From contig JACREH010000029.1 in the NCBI GenBank assembly GCA_016218345.1, positions 1 through 50,436 of the forward strand: a stretch of 50,436 bases of DNA, in the 5' to 3' direction. Under the pieces are notes generated by a model. That model worked only from the letters and a program-made list of their open reading frames with translations. It was not told the origin of the DNA and made no database searches. This DNA is from Gammaproteobacteria bacterium. Its GTDB lineage: Bacteria; Pseudomonadota; Gammaproteobacteria; Acidiferrobacterales; UBA6901. Shown here in pieces: positions 16,462 through 25,352 of the stretch (the stretch's first letter is position 1; the number at the start of each line of letters is the position of its first letter). Position numbers and translations under genes: made by a program.

Positions 16462-17312
16462 TCGTTTATATCGTGAGCGGCCTGTCGGGCTCCGGCAAGA
16501 GCACGGCGTTGCAGGTCATGGAGGACATGGGGTTTTATTGCATCGACAACCTGCCGGCCGCGCTGCTGCCGTCGTTCGCCGGCCAGGTCGCCGCGGCCGA
16601 CGATGCCGGCCCGCGGAACGCCGCGGTCGGCATCGACGCCCGCAACCGCCGCTTTCTGGACGACCTGCCGGACAGCCTGGCGGCGCTCAAGTCGCAAGGC
16701 CTGCAATACCGCATCATTTTCCTCGAGGCCGACGACGCAGTACTGCTCAAGCGCTTCAACGAAACCCGCCGCCGCCATCCGCTGACCGACGAGCGAACCA
16801 CGTTGCTCGAGGGCATCCGCCAGGAACGCATGCTGCTCGAGCCGCTGTCGTTCAACGCCGATATGCGCATCGACACCACCCACACCCGCCCCCAGGAACT
16901 GCGCCAGCTGGTGCGGGCGTTCGCCGCCACCGGCGGCGAGACGGCCATGACCCTGCTGTTCAAATCGTTCGGCTTCAAGCATGGCACCCCCATGGACGCC
17001 GACTACGTGTTCGACGTACGCTGCCTGCCCAACCCCTATTGGCAAACCGAGTTGCGCGGTCATACCGGGCTGGACGAGCCGGTCATCAGGTTTCTTGAGC
17101 ATCAGGAGCAGGTCCAAAAAATGTTCGAACAACTTTGTACCTTTCTGGAGCGCTGGCTGCCGGCCTTCGAGCAGGAGCAGCGCAGCTACATGACCATCGC
17201 CATCGGCTGCACCGGCGGCCAGCACCGCTCGGTGTATCTCGCCAAACGGCTGGCCGAACACTTCGCCGCCCACGGCATCAACAGCCAGGTCCAGCACCGG
17301 GAGCTGGCATGA
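16458..17312 (+). CDS. rapZ: RNase adapter protein / nucleotide-binding RapZ
   Basis: This 284-residue protein has an N-terminal P-loop (IVYIVSGLSGSGKSTALQVMEDMGFYCIDNLP) and the C-terminal RNA-binding half of the RapZ (YvcJ) family. The C-terminal half contains SFGFKHGTPMDADYVFDVR and IAIGCTGGQHRSVYLAKRLAEH. In enterobacteria RapZ guides RNase E to GlmZ sRNA to control glucosamine-6-phosphate synthesis. The gene is translationally coupled on both sides: ATGA with hprK and an overlap with the EIIA gene. Confidence 0.95.
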   Translation: MIVYIVSGLSGSGKSTALQVMEDMGFYCIDNLPAALLPSFAGQVAAADDAGPRNAAVGIDARNRRFLDDLPDSLAALKSQGLQYRIIFLEADDAVLLKRFNETRRRHPLTDERTTLLEGIRQERMLLEPLSFNADMRIDTTHTRPQELRQLVRAFAATGGETAMTLLFKSFGFKHGTPMDADYVFDVRCLPNPYWQTELRGHTGLDEPVIRFLEHQEQVQKMFEQLCTFLERWLPAFEQEQRSYMTIAIGCTGGQHRSVYLAKRLAEHFAAHGINSQVQHRELA

Positions 17313-17719
17313 TCGGCGTGCTGATCCTGGGGCAGCGCGAGATCGGCGACGGCCTGCTGGTCGCGGTCGAACACGTGTTGGGCACGCGCCCGGCACGGCT
17401 CGAGGTGCTGCCGCTCGAACACGACCAGGATGCGGAGCGCCTGCGCCGGCTGATCGAGCAGCACCTGGCACGCCTCGACGACGGCCAAGGGGTGCTGATC
17501 CTCGCCGACGTGTACGGCGCCTCGCACACCAATGTCGCCTGCCGGCTGCTCGCCAAGCACCGGGTGGAACTGGTCAGCGGCGTCAACCTGCCGATGCTGC
17601 TGCGCGTGCTGAATTATCGCCAGCTGCCGCTCGGCGAGCTGGCGCGCAAGGCGGTCAGCGGCGGCAGCGAGGGCATCGTGCATGCCGCCCAACCGCCGCG
17701 CAGCGCGGAGGCCGGCTGA
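17309..17719 (+). CDS. PTS mannose-type EIIA domain protein lacking the phospho-histidine
   Basis: This 136-residue protein is a stand-alone EIIA-Man fold protein (VLILADVYGASHTNVACRLL and SGVNLPMLLRVLNYR are typical). In relatives the N-terminus reads like VTHGxIG, with the active histidine at residue 9 or 10. Here it reads MIGVLILGQREIGDGLL, so Gln9 stands where His is expected. The codon is CAG, one base from CAC/CAT. It therefore probably cannot accept phosphate from HPr. The gene overlaps rapZ and ptsH, so it is still expressed within the operon. It may act as a non-phosphorylated binding protein or be degenerating. Confidence 0.85.
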   Translation: MIGVLILGQREIGDGLLVAVEHVLGTRPARLEVLPLEHDQDAERLRRLIEQHLARLDDGQGVLILADVYGASHTNVACRLLAKHRVELVSGVNLPMLLRVLNYRQLPLGELARKAVSGGSEGIVHAAQPPRSAEAG

Positions 17720-17988
17720 TGCAGCAGATCGATATCGTGATTCCCAACAAGCTCGGACTGCACGCCCGCGCCGCCGCCAAGTTCGTGAATCTGGCCTCGC
17801 AGTTCAAGAGCGAAATCACCATCACCCGTAACGGCCAAGGCGTGAACGGCAAGAGCATCATGGGCATCATGATGCTGGCGGCCGGCAAGGGCAGCAAACT
17901 CCGGCTGTCCGCCGATGGCGCCGACGAGCAATCGGCGCTCGACTCGCTGCGCGCGCTCATCGACAACCGCTTCGGCGAGGACGAGTGA
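17719..17988 (+). CDS. ptsH: Phosphocarrier protein HPr
   Basis: This 89-residue phosphocarrier accepts phosphate from EI at His15 (KLGLHARAAAKF) and carries the regulatory Ser46 (NGKSIMGIMML) phosphorylated by HprK. Both sites are intact. The ATG overlaps the preceding stop (TGATG). Two bases after its stop, the spacer to ptsI begins; it consists almost entirely of repeats. Confidence 0.96.
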   Translation: MQQIDIVIPNKLGLHARAAAKFVNLASQFKSEITITRNGQGVNGKSIMGIMMLAAGKGSKLRLSADGADEQSALDSLRALIDNRFGEDE

Positions 17989-17990
17989 AT

Positions 17991-18030
17991 GAAGCCCTAC
18001 TCCGCTTCGCTCCGTTCGTCTTGTCATATG
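17991..18030 (+). repeat. GAAGCCC dispersed repeat, copy after ptsH
   Basis: GAAGCCCTACTCCGCTTCGC followed by TCCGTTCGTCTTGTCATATG starts two bases after the ptsH stop. It is in the sense orientation, as after kdsD and kdsC. Confidence 0.8.
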
Positions 18031-18068
18031 AAAATGGCTAATTTTGTGCAAGCCTGCTTTCCTTGCCT

Positions 18069-18262
18069 GAAGCCCTACCCGCTTCGCCGATTGGACAGAG
18101 GCGAGGGCCGCGGGACAGGGAAGTCCCGGTTGCGGTTTCGCCGACTGGACCAAGGCGAGGGCCGCAGGCCAGGGATGGCCTGTTCGCGGTTTCGCCGACT
18201 GGACCAAGGCGAGGGCCGCAGGCCAGGGATGGCCTGTTCGCGGTTTCGCTCGTTCGTCTGGA
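18069..18262 (+). repeat. 54-bp tandem hairpin repeats inside a second GAAGCCC copy
   Basis: A GAAGCCC copy begins at 18069 and resumes at about 18248 (CGCTCGTTCGTCTGG). The interruption is three 54-bp units (18079-18132, 18133-18186, 18187-18240) plus ten bases. Units 2 and 3 are identical. Each contains a hairpin: CGGGAC-AGGGAA-GTCCCG in unit 1 and CAGGCC-AGGGAT-GGCCTG in units 2 and 3. The stems changed on both sides while the loop was kept. An open frame passes through because 54 is divisible by three, but it has no ribosome-binding site and is not called a gene. Confidence 0.85.
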
Positions 18263-18273
18263 GATACTGACCT

Positions 18274-20013
18274 GTGTTAATTCTGCACGGCACCGGCGTG
18301 AGCAACGGCATTGCCATCGGCAAGGCCTATGTCATGCAGCGCGATCATCCGGAGGTGCCCGAGTACGTCTTGCCCGCGCATCTCGTCGACGACGAGGTCG
18401 AGCGCTTCCTGCGCGCCATCGAGCTGGGCCGCAGCCAATTGCAATCGATCCGCAGCCATATCCCCAAGACCGCGCCGCCCGAGATCGCCAGCATCATCGA
18501 CACCCATCTGCTGATCCTGGAAGACACCATGATCACCGACGCGCCGATCGAGACCATCCGCCAGAAGCAATGCAACGCCGAGTGGGCGCTCAAGACCCAG
18601 GCGGAGCGCCTGAGCGCGGTGTTCGAGCAGATGGAAGACCCGTACCTGCGCAACAAGAAGACCGACGTCGGTCAAGTGGTGGACCGGGTGCTCAATAATC
18701 TGCTGCGGCCCTCCGACCACCAGACGCACGAACAGATCAGCGACGCGCTCGCCGGTCAGATCGTCATCGCCGCCGACCTCACCCCGGCCGATACCGTGAT
18801 TCTCAAACACAATCGGGTGGCGGCGTTCGTGACCGGCCTGGGCGGTCCGATCTCGCACACCGCCATCCTGGCGCGCAGCCTGGGCATACCGGCGATCGTG
18901 GCGGCGCATAACGCCACCCGCTATATCCGCAACGGCGAGGAACTGATCGTCGACGGCAAGCGCGGCGCGCTGATCGTGGCGCCGGAGAAGGCGGTGGTCG
19001 CCGAATACCGCCAGCGCCAGAAGGACATCGTGCATCTGCGCCGCGAGCTCGAGACGCTCAAGGCCAGTCCGGCCGTGACCCGCGACGGCCACGCCATCGG
19101 CCTGCTGGCCAACATCGAATTACCCGAGGACATCAAGGCCGTCGCCAAGGTCGCGGCCGGCGGCGTGGGCCTGTATCGCAGCGAGTTCCTGTTCATGAAT
19201 CGCCGCGGTCTGCCCGACGAAGACGAGCAATTCAAGGCCTATGTGCGGGTAGTCAAGGCGCTGGCCGACAAACCGGTCACGATCCGCACCCTCGACCTGG
19301 GCGCCGACAAGCAGGTCGACGGCGGCAGCCACGGCAACGCGGTGGTCACCAATCCGGCACTGGGCCTGCGCGCGGTGCGGCTGTGCCTGCACGACACCGG
19401 CCTGTTCATCCCGCAGTTGCGCGCCATTCTGCGCGCCTCGGCCCACGGGCGCGTGCAGATCATGATTCCGATGCTGTCGAGTCTGGATGAGTTGTTTCGG
19501 GTGCTGGAGCTGATCGAGGCGACCAAGACGGAATTAACCCGCAGCGGCGAGAAATTCGACGCCGACATTCCGATCGGCGGCATGATCGAGGTGCCGGCGG
19601 CGGCGGTGTCGGCCGATCTGTTCGCGCGCCACCTGGATTTTCTGTCGATCGGCACCAACGATCTCATTCAATACACGCTCGCCATCGACCGCCTCGACGA
19701 GGCCGTCAACTACCTCTACGACCCGCTCCACCCGGCGGTGCTGCGACTGATCGCCAATACCCTGCGCGCCGGCCGGGACGCCGGGATTCCGGTGGCGATG
19801 TGCGGCGAGATGGCCGGCGACCCGCGCTATACCCGGCTGTTGCTCGGGCTCGGGTTGACCCAGTTCAGCATGCATCCGTCGGCGCTGCTGGAGATAAAGA
19901 AGATCGTGCGCGAGAGCACGCTCGCCGAGTTGCGCGAGCTGGCCGAACGCATCATGCAGGCGCACGACACGCGCGAGTTGCACCAACTCGTCGAGGACAT
20001 GAACGGGATGTGA
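18274..20013 (+). CDS. ptsI: PTS enzyme I (phosphoenolpyruvate-protein phosphotransferase)
   Basis: This 579-residue enzyme transfers phosphate from PEP to HPr. The N-terminal domain holds the phospho-histidine loop GLGGPISHTAILARSLGIPAIV, and the C-terminal TIM barrel holds GLYRSEFLFM, MIPM and the catalytic cysteine in VAMCGEMAGD. The start is GTG with GGAG ten bases upstream. The length is that of the classical EI, with no N-terminal GAF domain as in PtsP. It completes the EI-HPr-EIIA set; no sugar permease is nearby. Confidence 0.95.
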   Translation: MLILHGTGVSNGIAIGKAYVMQRDHPEVPEYVLPAHLVDDEVERFLRAIELGRSQLQSIRSHIPKTAPPEIASIIDTHLLILEDTMITDAPIETIRQKQCNAEWALKTQAERLSAVFEQMEDPYLRNKKTDVGQVVDRVLNNLLRPSDHQTHEQISDALAGQIVIAADLTPADTVILKHNRVAAFVTGLGGPISHTAILARSLGIPAIVAAHNATRYIRNGEELIVDGKRGALIVAPEKAVVAEYRQRQKDIVHLRRELETLKASPAVTRDGHAIGLLANIELPEDIKAVAKVAAGGVGLYRSEFLFMNRRGLPDEDEQFKAYVRVVKALADKPVTIRTLDLGADKQVDGGSHGNAVVTNPALGLRAVRLCLHDTGLFIPQLRAILRASAHGRVQIMIPMLSSLDELFRVLELIEATKTELTRSGEKFDADIPIGGMIEVPAAAVSADLFARHLDFLSIGTNDLIQYTLAIDRLDEAVNYLYDPLHPAVLRLIANTLRAGRDAGIPVAMCGEMAGDPRYTRLLLGLGLTQFSMHPSALLEIKKIVRESTLAELRELAERIMQAHDTRELHQLVEDMNGM

Positions 20014-20052
20014 CCGGGCGGCCGGTGTCGAAGCCGGCCGGCGCGAGAATTG

Positions 20053-20502
20053 TCAGCGCGGCGCTTGCCCGCGCCGCGGCGGCCCGATATCGGCGCCCAC
20101 CGCCTGGGGTGGATAAACCATTTGCGGCGGGCTGGCCAAGCTGGCGGCGGCGCGCGCCTCGCGGTTGCCGGGACCGGCGCCGGTGACGATCGCGACCAGT
20201 CCCTTCTGGTACCGCGGCCGGTTGGCGCTGAACCCATCGGCGCTGCGGACCGCAAAGCTCTCGTTCATGATCGAGGCGGTGGCGATCTTATTCAGACGGA
20301 ACGGGCGCCAGAACGGCGGCGGCCGGCCGGCGGCCGAATAGCCGCGCACCTGGAAGGCGTCGACCATGATCTCGCCGCGTTCGCCGGTATAGACCGCGTG
20401 CGGCTCGATCACCCGGATTTCCCGCTGGTCGTGATAACGGATTGCCACGCAGCGCTTATCTTTCACCGCGGCGACCAGCAATTTCAGGATATTTGGAATC
20501 AT
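20053..20502 (-). CDS. Stand-alone WYL-domain protein
   Basis: This 149-residue protein has a single WYL-like domain (about residues 10-90: AAVKDKRCVAIRYHDQREIRVIEPHAVYTGERGEIMVDAFQVRG). A low-complexity, Ala/Pro/Arg-rich tail follows. WYL domains bind nucleic-acid or nucleotide ligands and are usually attached to a helix-turn-helix, which is missing here. The gene is on the strand opposite ptsI and lies between ptsI and mgtE without clear operon partners. The function is unknown. Confidence 0.7.
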   Translation of the reverse strand: MIPNILKLLVAAVKDKRCVAIRYHDQREIRVIEPHAVYTGERGEIMVDAFQVRGYSAAGRPPPFWRPFRLNKIATASIMNESFAVRSADGFSANRPRYQKGLVAIVTGAGPGNREARAAASLASPPQMVYPPQAVGADIGPPRRGQAPR

Positions 20503-20633
20503 GCCTTACCACCCCAACCCGTATATTTCAGGCTTGTTTGTCGCCAACTATAGGCCAAACCGCCGGGAGCGGCCATTTCGCCCGATAACCGGCGGGGTCT
20601 GACGCGACGGCCGGTACCGCCGGGCCGGCCGAG

Positions 20634-21989
20634 TCACAGCAGGAACAGCGTGGCCAACCCCAGGAAGGCGAAGAATCCGACGACATCGGTGACGGTGGTA
20701 AGCATCACCGTGCCGGCTACCGCCGGATCGACGCCGAAGCGCCGGATCGCAAGCGGCAGCACCACGCCGGCCAGGGCGGCGGCGGCCAGGTTGATGATCA
20801 TGGCGGCGCCGATGATCAGGCCCAGTTGATAGGTGCCGTAGGCGGCGAACGCCACCGCGCCCACCACCAGCGACCAGATCAGGCCGTTCAGCAACGCCAC
20901 CGACAATTCCTTGGAGAGCACCTTGGCGGCGTTCACGCCCCCGATCTGGCCGAGCGCGATGCCGCGGATCACGATGGTGAGGGTCTGGGTGCCGGCGTTG
21001 CCGCCCATGCTGGCGACGATCGGCATGAGTACCGCGAGCGCCACGACTTTCTCGATGGTCTGCTCGAATTGTGCGATCACCCACGAGGCGATGAACGCCG
21101 TCAGCAGATTGATGCCGAGCCACAGCGCGCGGTTGCGCGTGCTGCGCGCCACCGGCGCGAAGATGTCCTCTTCCTCGCTCAAACCGGCGCGCGCCATGAC
21201 CGTGCGGTCGGCCTCCTCGCGGATCACGTCCACCACGTCGTCGACCGTAATCCGGCCGAGCAGCCGGTCGTTCTCGTCCACCACCGGCGCGGTCACCAGG
21301 TTATAGCGCTCGAAGGCGTCGGCCACGTCCTTGTCGGGCGCAGGCGCGGAGAACTTGATGAGATCGCGCTCCATCACCTGCGAGACGCGTTGCTGGGGAT
21401 CGGCGGTGAGAATCCGGGATAGCGACAGCGCGCCCAGCAGCCGGTCGCCGCGATCGACCACGAACAGCCGGTTGGTGTGCTCGGGCAATTCGCCGCGCTG
21501 GCGCAAATAACGAATCACCACCTCGAGCGTGATGTGTTCGCGCACCGTGACGGTGTCGACGTTCATCAATCCGCCGGCGGTGTCCTCGGCATAGGACAGC
21601 ACCGCGTCCAGGCGCTGGCGGTCCTGCTTGTCCATGGCAAACAGGATCTCGGCGATGACCTCGTCGGACAGGTCCGGGATCAGGTCGGCGATGTCGTCGA
21701 TATCGAGCGCGCGCGCCGCCGTCACCAGCTCGACGTCGTCCATCTCGCGGATCAGGTCGGCGCGCACCGCCTCGCTCACCTCGAGCAACACCTCGCCGGC
21801 CCTGGCCGGCTCGACCAGCGCCCAGACCGTATGACGCTGCGCCGGTGGGATGGCCTCGAGCAGCTTGCCGATATCGGCCGGGTGGAGATGCAACAGAATG
21901 GCGCTTGCCGCCTCGGGCCGCGACTCCGCGATCGCGGTCAGGACCAGCTTGAGATTATCGGGGCGTTTTTTGCGACGCGTCTGGGCCAT
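20634..21989 (-). CDS. mgtE: Magnesium transporter MgtE
   Basis: This 451-residue Mg2+ channel has an N-terminal superhelical domain (residues ~1-130; LHPADIGKLLEAIPPAQRHTVW), two CBS domains (~135-260) and five C-terminal membrane segments. The MPIVASMGGNAGTQT segment is the pore signature. Mg2+ binding between the cytosolic domains closes the channel. ATG 21989 has GGTGAG upstream. The frame extends further upstream into a CGAGGGA repeat, but that part is not expected to be protein. mgtE closing a kds-lpt-rpoN-pts locus is common in Proteobacteria; here it is on the other strand. Confidence 0.95.
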   Translation of the reverse strand: MAQTRRKKRPDNLKLVLTAIAESRPEAASAILLHLHPADIGKLLEAIPPAQRHTVWALVEPARAGEVLLEVSEAVRADLIREMDDVELVTAARALDIDDIADLIPDLSDEVIAEILFAMDKQDRQRLDAVLSYAEDTAGGLMNVDTVTVREHITLEVVIRYLRQRGELPEHTNRLFVVDRGDRLLGALSLSRILTADPQQRVSQVMERDLIKFSAPAPDKDVADAFERYNLVTAPVVDENDRLLGRITVDDVVDVIREEADRTVMARAGLSEEEDIFAPVARSTRNRALWLGINLLTAFIASWVIAQFEQTIEKVVALAVLMPIVASMGGNAGTQTLTIVIRGIALGQIGGVNAAKVLSKELSVALLNGLIWSLVVGAVAFAAYGTYQLGLIIGAAMIINLAAAALAGVVLPLAIRRFGVDPAVAGTVMLTTVTDVVGFFAFLGLATLFLL

Positions 21990-22000
21990 ATACTCACCAG

Positions 22001-22083
22001 GTACGAGATACGAGAATCGAGGGACGAGGGGCCCTCGTTGCTTGCGCATTGTACCTCGTCCCTCGTATCTCGTCCCTCGTCCT
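22001..22083. repeat. CGAGGGA inverted-repeat element between pmbA and mgtE
   Basis: The left arm (22001-22028, ACGAGATACGAGAATCGAGG...) and the right arm (22053-22082, CCTCGTCCCTCGTATCTCGT...) are largely reverse complements and would fold into a long hairpin. The element ends four bases from the pmbA stop and leaves mgtE only its ribosome-binding site. Related elements are at 32868-32948 and 34534-34606. Confidence 0.75.
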
Positions 22084-22086
22084 TGC

Positions 22087-23442
22087 TTAACTACCCGCCA
22101 GGGTCATCTCCTCGATGAGCAGCGAACCGGAGCGAATATTGCCGCGCACGTCGACATCGTTGCCGGCCTCGGCCAGGTGCAGGAACATGTCCTTGAGGTT
22201 GCCGGCGATGGTGATCTCCTCGACCGGGTATTGGATCGCGCCGTTCTCGATCCAGAAGCCGGCCGCACCGCGCGAATAGTCGCCGGTCACGGTGTTGACC
22301 CCGAAGCCGATCAGCTCGGTGACCAGCAGCCCGGTGTGCATGGTTGTTATCAGCCCGGCAAGGTCATGCCGGCCGGGCTCGATCGTGAGGTTATGCACCC
22401 CGCCGGCGTTACCAGTGGTCGTCAGTCCGAGCTTGCGCGCCGCGTAGGAATCGAGCACATAGCCCTGCAATATGCCGTCCTTGACCAGGTCACGCGGCGC
22501 GGTCGCCACCCCTTCGTTATCGAAAGCGGCGCTGCCCAGCGCCTTTTGAAGATGCGGCTGCTCATGGATGCGCACATGCGGGGCGAAAACCCGCCGGCCC
22601 TTGTGATCCAACAGGAACGACGCCTGGCGGTACAGACTGCTGCCGCGGACCGCAGAGACCAGATGCGAGAGAATGCTCGAAGCGATCGGCGCCTCGAACA
22701 GCACCGGCGTGCGCCGGGTGGCGAGCTTGCGGCCACCCAGGCGGCGCAGACTGCGGCGGGCGCTCTCGCGCCCGACCTGCTCGGGGACCTCGAGATCGCC
22801 GGCGTTGCGCGCCACCGTGTACCAATAATCGCGCTGCATGCCGCTGTCGTCCTGGCCGATCACCGCGCAACTCAAACTGTGGCGGGTGGCGCGGGTGGCG
22901 CCGATAAACCCGTGGGTGTTGGCGTAGACATCCAGGCCCTCGTAGCTGGCGATGCTCGCGCCTTCCGAGTTCCGGATGCGGCTGTCCACGTCGCGCGCCG
23001 CCTGCTCGCAGCGCTGCGCGCGCTCGATGGCATCGTCGAGCGTTAGCCGCCAGGGATGATACAGGTCGAGATCGGGCACAGTCTTGGCCAGGCGCCCCGG
23101 GTCGGCCAGGCCGGCGCAGTCGTCGGCGGCGATGTACTTGGCAATGGTCACGGCCGCGCGCACCGTATCGCGCAGCGCTGCCGGCCGCAGATCCGAACTG
23201 CTGGCCGAGCCGCTGCGCTGGCCGAGGTACACGGTCACGCCCAGACTCTTGTCGCGCGTATGCTCGACGGTCTCGACCTCGCCGAGGCGCACCGTCACCG
23301 CCAGCCCCTGGCTCATGCCGATCGTGGCCTCGGCCGCGCTCGCGCCCTGCCGTCCGGCCTCGGCCAGCACTTCCTGCACCAGTGTGGTGAGTTCCTGGCG
23401 GCTGGCGAGGCCGGCGGCGTTCGTCTCGGTCTTGGATGACAT
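22087..23442 (-). CDS. pmbA: Metalloprotease accessory subunit PmbA/TldE
   Basis: This 451-residue protein is the non-catalytic partner of TldD. Together they degrade small peptides such as CcdA and mature some peptide products. Typical regions are the N-terminal VEHTRDKSLGVTVYLGQRSGSASSSDL and the C-terminal GNAGGVHNLTIEPG...TELIGFGVNTVTGDYSRGAAGFWIENG. It lacks the HExxxH metal motif, as expected. It starts six bases after the tldD stop, so the pair is a tight operon here (the two genes are often apart in enterobacteria). Confidence 0.94.
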   Translation of the reverse strand: MSSKTETNAAGLASRQELTTLVQEVLAEAGRQGASAAEATIGMSQGLAVTVRLGEVETVEHTRDKSLGVTVYLGQRSGSASSSDLRPAALRDTVRAAVTIAKYIAADDCAGLADPGRLAKTVPDLDLYHPWRLTLDDAIERAQRCEQAARDVDSRIRNSEGASIASYEGLDVYANTHGFIGATRATRHSLSCAVIGQDDSGMQRDYWYTVARNAGDLEVPEQVGRESARRSLRRLGGRKLATRRTPVLFEAPIASSILSHLVSAVRGSSLYRQASFLLDHKGRRVFAPHVRIHEQPHLQKALGSAAFDNEGVATAPRDLVKDGILQGYVLDSYAARKLGLTTTGNAGGVHNLTIEPGRHDLAGLITTMHTGLLVTELIGFGVNTVTGDYSRGAAGFWIENGAIQYPVEEITIAGNLKDMFLHLAEAGNDVDVRGNIRSGSLLIEEMTLAGS

Positions 23443-23448
23443 GTCGTG

Positions 23449-24903
23449 TTACTCCGCGCTGCCCTGGGTGCCGCCGACCGTGAGGCCGTCGATCAACAAG
23501 GTCGGCTGGCCGACGCCCACCGGCACGCTCTGGCCGTCCTTGCCGCAGGTGCCGATGCCGTCGTCGAGCTGCAAATCGGTGCCGACCATGGTGACGCGCG
23601 TGAGCACGTCCGGGCCGTTGCCGATCAGGGTGGCGCCGCGCACCGGCCGGGTGACCCGGCCGTTTTCGATCAGGTAGGCCTCGCTGGCGGTAAACACGAA
23701 CTTGCCTGAAGTGATATCGACCTGGCCGCCGCCGAAGTTGACCGCATACAGGCCTTTCGGCACGGACCGGATGATCTCTTCTGGGGCGTGTGGACCGGCC
23801 AGCATGTACGTGTTGGTCATGCGCGGCATCGGCAGGTGCGCGTAGGATTCGCGCCGGCCGTTGCCGGTCGGCGCCACACCCATGAGCCGGGCATTCAGGG
23901 TGTCCTGCATGTAGCCCTTGAGGATGCCGTTTTCGATGAGCACGGTGTTTTGCGTGGGCGTGCCTTCGTCGTCGATATTGAGCGAGCCGCGCCGGTTGGG
24001 CAGCGTGCCGTCATCCACCACTGTGCAATAGCTGGACGCCACCGCCTGGCCGACCCGCCCGGCGAACGCCGAGGTGCCCTTGCGATTGAAATCGCCCTCC
24101 AGGCCGTGGCCGATCGCCTCGTGCAGCAGAATACCCGGCCAACCCGGGCCCAGCACCACCGGCATGGAACCGGCCGGGGCGTCGACCGAGTCGAGGTTCA
24201 CCAACGCCTGGCGCACCGCCTCGCGCGCGAACGACAGCGCCCGGTCGCTCTCCAGAAAATATTGATAGTTGTAGCGCCCGCCGCCGCCGGCCGTACCCTG
24301 CTCGCGCCGGCCGTCTTGCTCCACGATCACGGTCACGCTCAGGCGCGCCAGCGGACGGATGTCGGCGGCCAACAGGCCGTCGCTGCGCACCACCAGGATG
24401 ATCTCGTGCACACCGGCCAGGCTCGCCATGACCTGTTTGACGCGCGCGTCCAGCCGGCGGGCCTCGGTCTCGATGCTCTCGAGGATGCGTACCTTGGCGT
24501 CGTCGGCCAGGCTCGCCAATGGATCGAGCGGTCCGTAGAGTTGCAAGGCCGGCCCGGTGCGCAGCGCCACCGGCGCGCGCGCCGCGCCGCCGTGGCGGGC
24601 GATGGCGCGGGCGGCGGAGGCGGCATCCTGCAAGGCCGGCAACAGGATGTCGTCGGAATACGCAAAACCGGTTTTCTCGCCGCTGACCGCGCGCACGCCC
24701 ACGCCCTGCTCGATGCTGTGCGAGCCGGATTTGACCTGGCCTTCTTCCAGCGACCAGGACTCGTAACGCGCGTATTGAAAATACAGATCGGCGTAATCGA
24801 CCTGCGCGCTCAGCATGTTGCCGAGCAACCGCTGGAGCGCGTCCGGTTCGATGCCGGCGGGCGCGAGCAGGCTGTGTTTGGCTTGGTCGAGGGTGTCACT
24901 CAT
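23449..24903 (-). CDS. tldD: Metalloprotease TldD
   Basis: This 484-residue zinc peptidase is the catalytic subunit of the TldD/TldE heterodimer. The metal-binding motif [22 protein letters not shown] is intact, and the C-terminal [23 protein letters not shown] is characteristic. The ATG at 24903 is only four bases from a tandem array of GAAGCCC repeats, and no Shine-Dalgarno sequence remains. The repeats may have replaced the natural leader. In relatives the order nit-tldD-pmbA is common, and it is kept here apart from the ~490-base repeat block. Confidence 0.95.
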   Translation of the reverse strand: MSDTLDQAKHSLLAPAGIEPDALQRLLGNMLSAQVDYADLYFQYARYESWSLEEGQVKSGSHSIEQGVGVRAVSGEKTGFAYSDDILLPALQDAASAARAIARHGGAARAPVALRTGPALQLYGPLDPLASLADDAKVRILESIETEARRLDARVKQVMASLAGVHEIILVVRSDGLLAADIRPLARLSVTVIVEQDGRREQGTAGGGGRYNYQYFLESDRALSFAREAVRQALVNLDSVDAPAGSMPVVLGPGWPGILLHEAIGHGLEGDFNRKGTSAFAGRVGQAVASSYCTVVDDGTLPNRRGSLNIDDEGTPTQNTVLIENGILKGYMQDTLNARLMGVAPTGNGRRESYAHLPMPRMTNTYMLAGPHAPEEIIRSVPKGLYAVNFGGGQVDITSGKFVFTASEAYLIENGRVTRPVRGATLIGNGPDVLTRVTMVGTDLQLDDGIGTCGKDGQSVPVGVGQPTLLIDGLTVGGTQGSAE

Positions 24904-24907
24904 AAAG

Positions 24908-25195
24908 GAAGCCCTACTCCGCTGCGCTGCGTTCGTCTTGTCATAAGATTAGAAGCCCTACTCCGCTGCGCTGCGTTCGTCTTGTCATAAGATTAGAAGC
25001 CCTACTCCGCTGCGCTGCGTTCGTCTTGTCATAATATTTGAAGGCCTACTTCGCTGCGCTTGTTCGTCTTGACATATGAATGCAGCCCTACTCCGCTGCG
25101 CTGCGTTCGTCCTGTCATAAGAGTAGAAGCCCTACTCCGCCGCCCATCCCGACCTTCCCCACTCCGTGGGGGAGGAGCTGCGTTTGTCTTGTCGT
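24908..25195 (+). repeat. Six-fold GAAGCCC tandem array between tldD and nit
   Basis: Copies start at about 24908, 24952, 24996, 25040, 25082 and 25126, a 44-bp period with one 42-bp step. The first three are nearly identical, the next two are diverged, and the last is interrupted by a short hairpin-forming insert (TTCCCCACTCCGTGGGGGAG). There are no unique spacers, so it is not a CRISPR. This array and the next two entries account for the whole gene-free stretch 24904-25392; no gene or clear terminator was seen in it. Confidence 0.88.
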
Positions 25196-25205
25196 TTTCA
25201 TCGTT

Positions 25206-25322
25206 TTCAACTCAATCTCCGGTGACGGATGCTGGGGAAAGATCTGCGGATACGCTGCAGCTGCTGCCAATCATACTTCGGCCGGCCGACACCACGCCCG
25301 AGTCGCGCGGCAGGCAGTATAT
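25206..25322 (-). pseudogene. Decayed duplicate of the 3' end of the nit gene
   Basis: About 115 bases here repeat the end of the nit gene at a distance of 184 bases. Positions 25207-25267 match 25391-25451 almost perfectly (TTCAACTCAATCTCCGGTGA... through GCTGCAGCTGCTGC). The next ~50 bases match with small indels (GACACCACGCCCGAG...CGCGGCAGGC). The copy lies between GAAGCCC repeats, so it probably arose by recombination between them. Confidence 0.8.
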
Positions 25323-25352
25323 GCCTGACCTGCTCGGAAGCGCTGTTTATCA

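Noticed and set aside
17989-18270. A 93-codon open frame through the ptsH-ptsI spacer as a gene
   Set aside because: It has no ribosome-binding site and is built from the 54-bp units, whose length is divisible by three, so the open frame is a by-product.
20014-20052. The GC-rich hairpin after ptsI as an intrinsic terminator
   Set aside because: The stem GGCCGG/CCGGCC is not followed by a T run; factor-dependent ending is equally possible.
24908-25195. The regular 44-bp repeats as a CRISPR array
   Set aside because: There are no variable spacers of constant size; whole 44-bp units repeat, and no cas genes are near.
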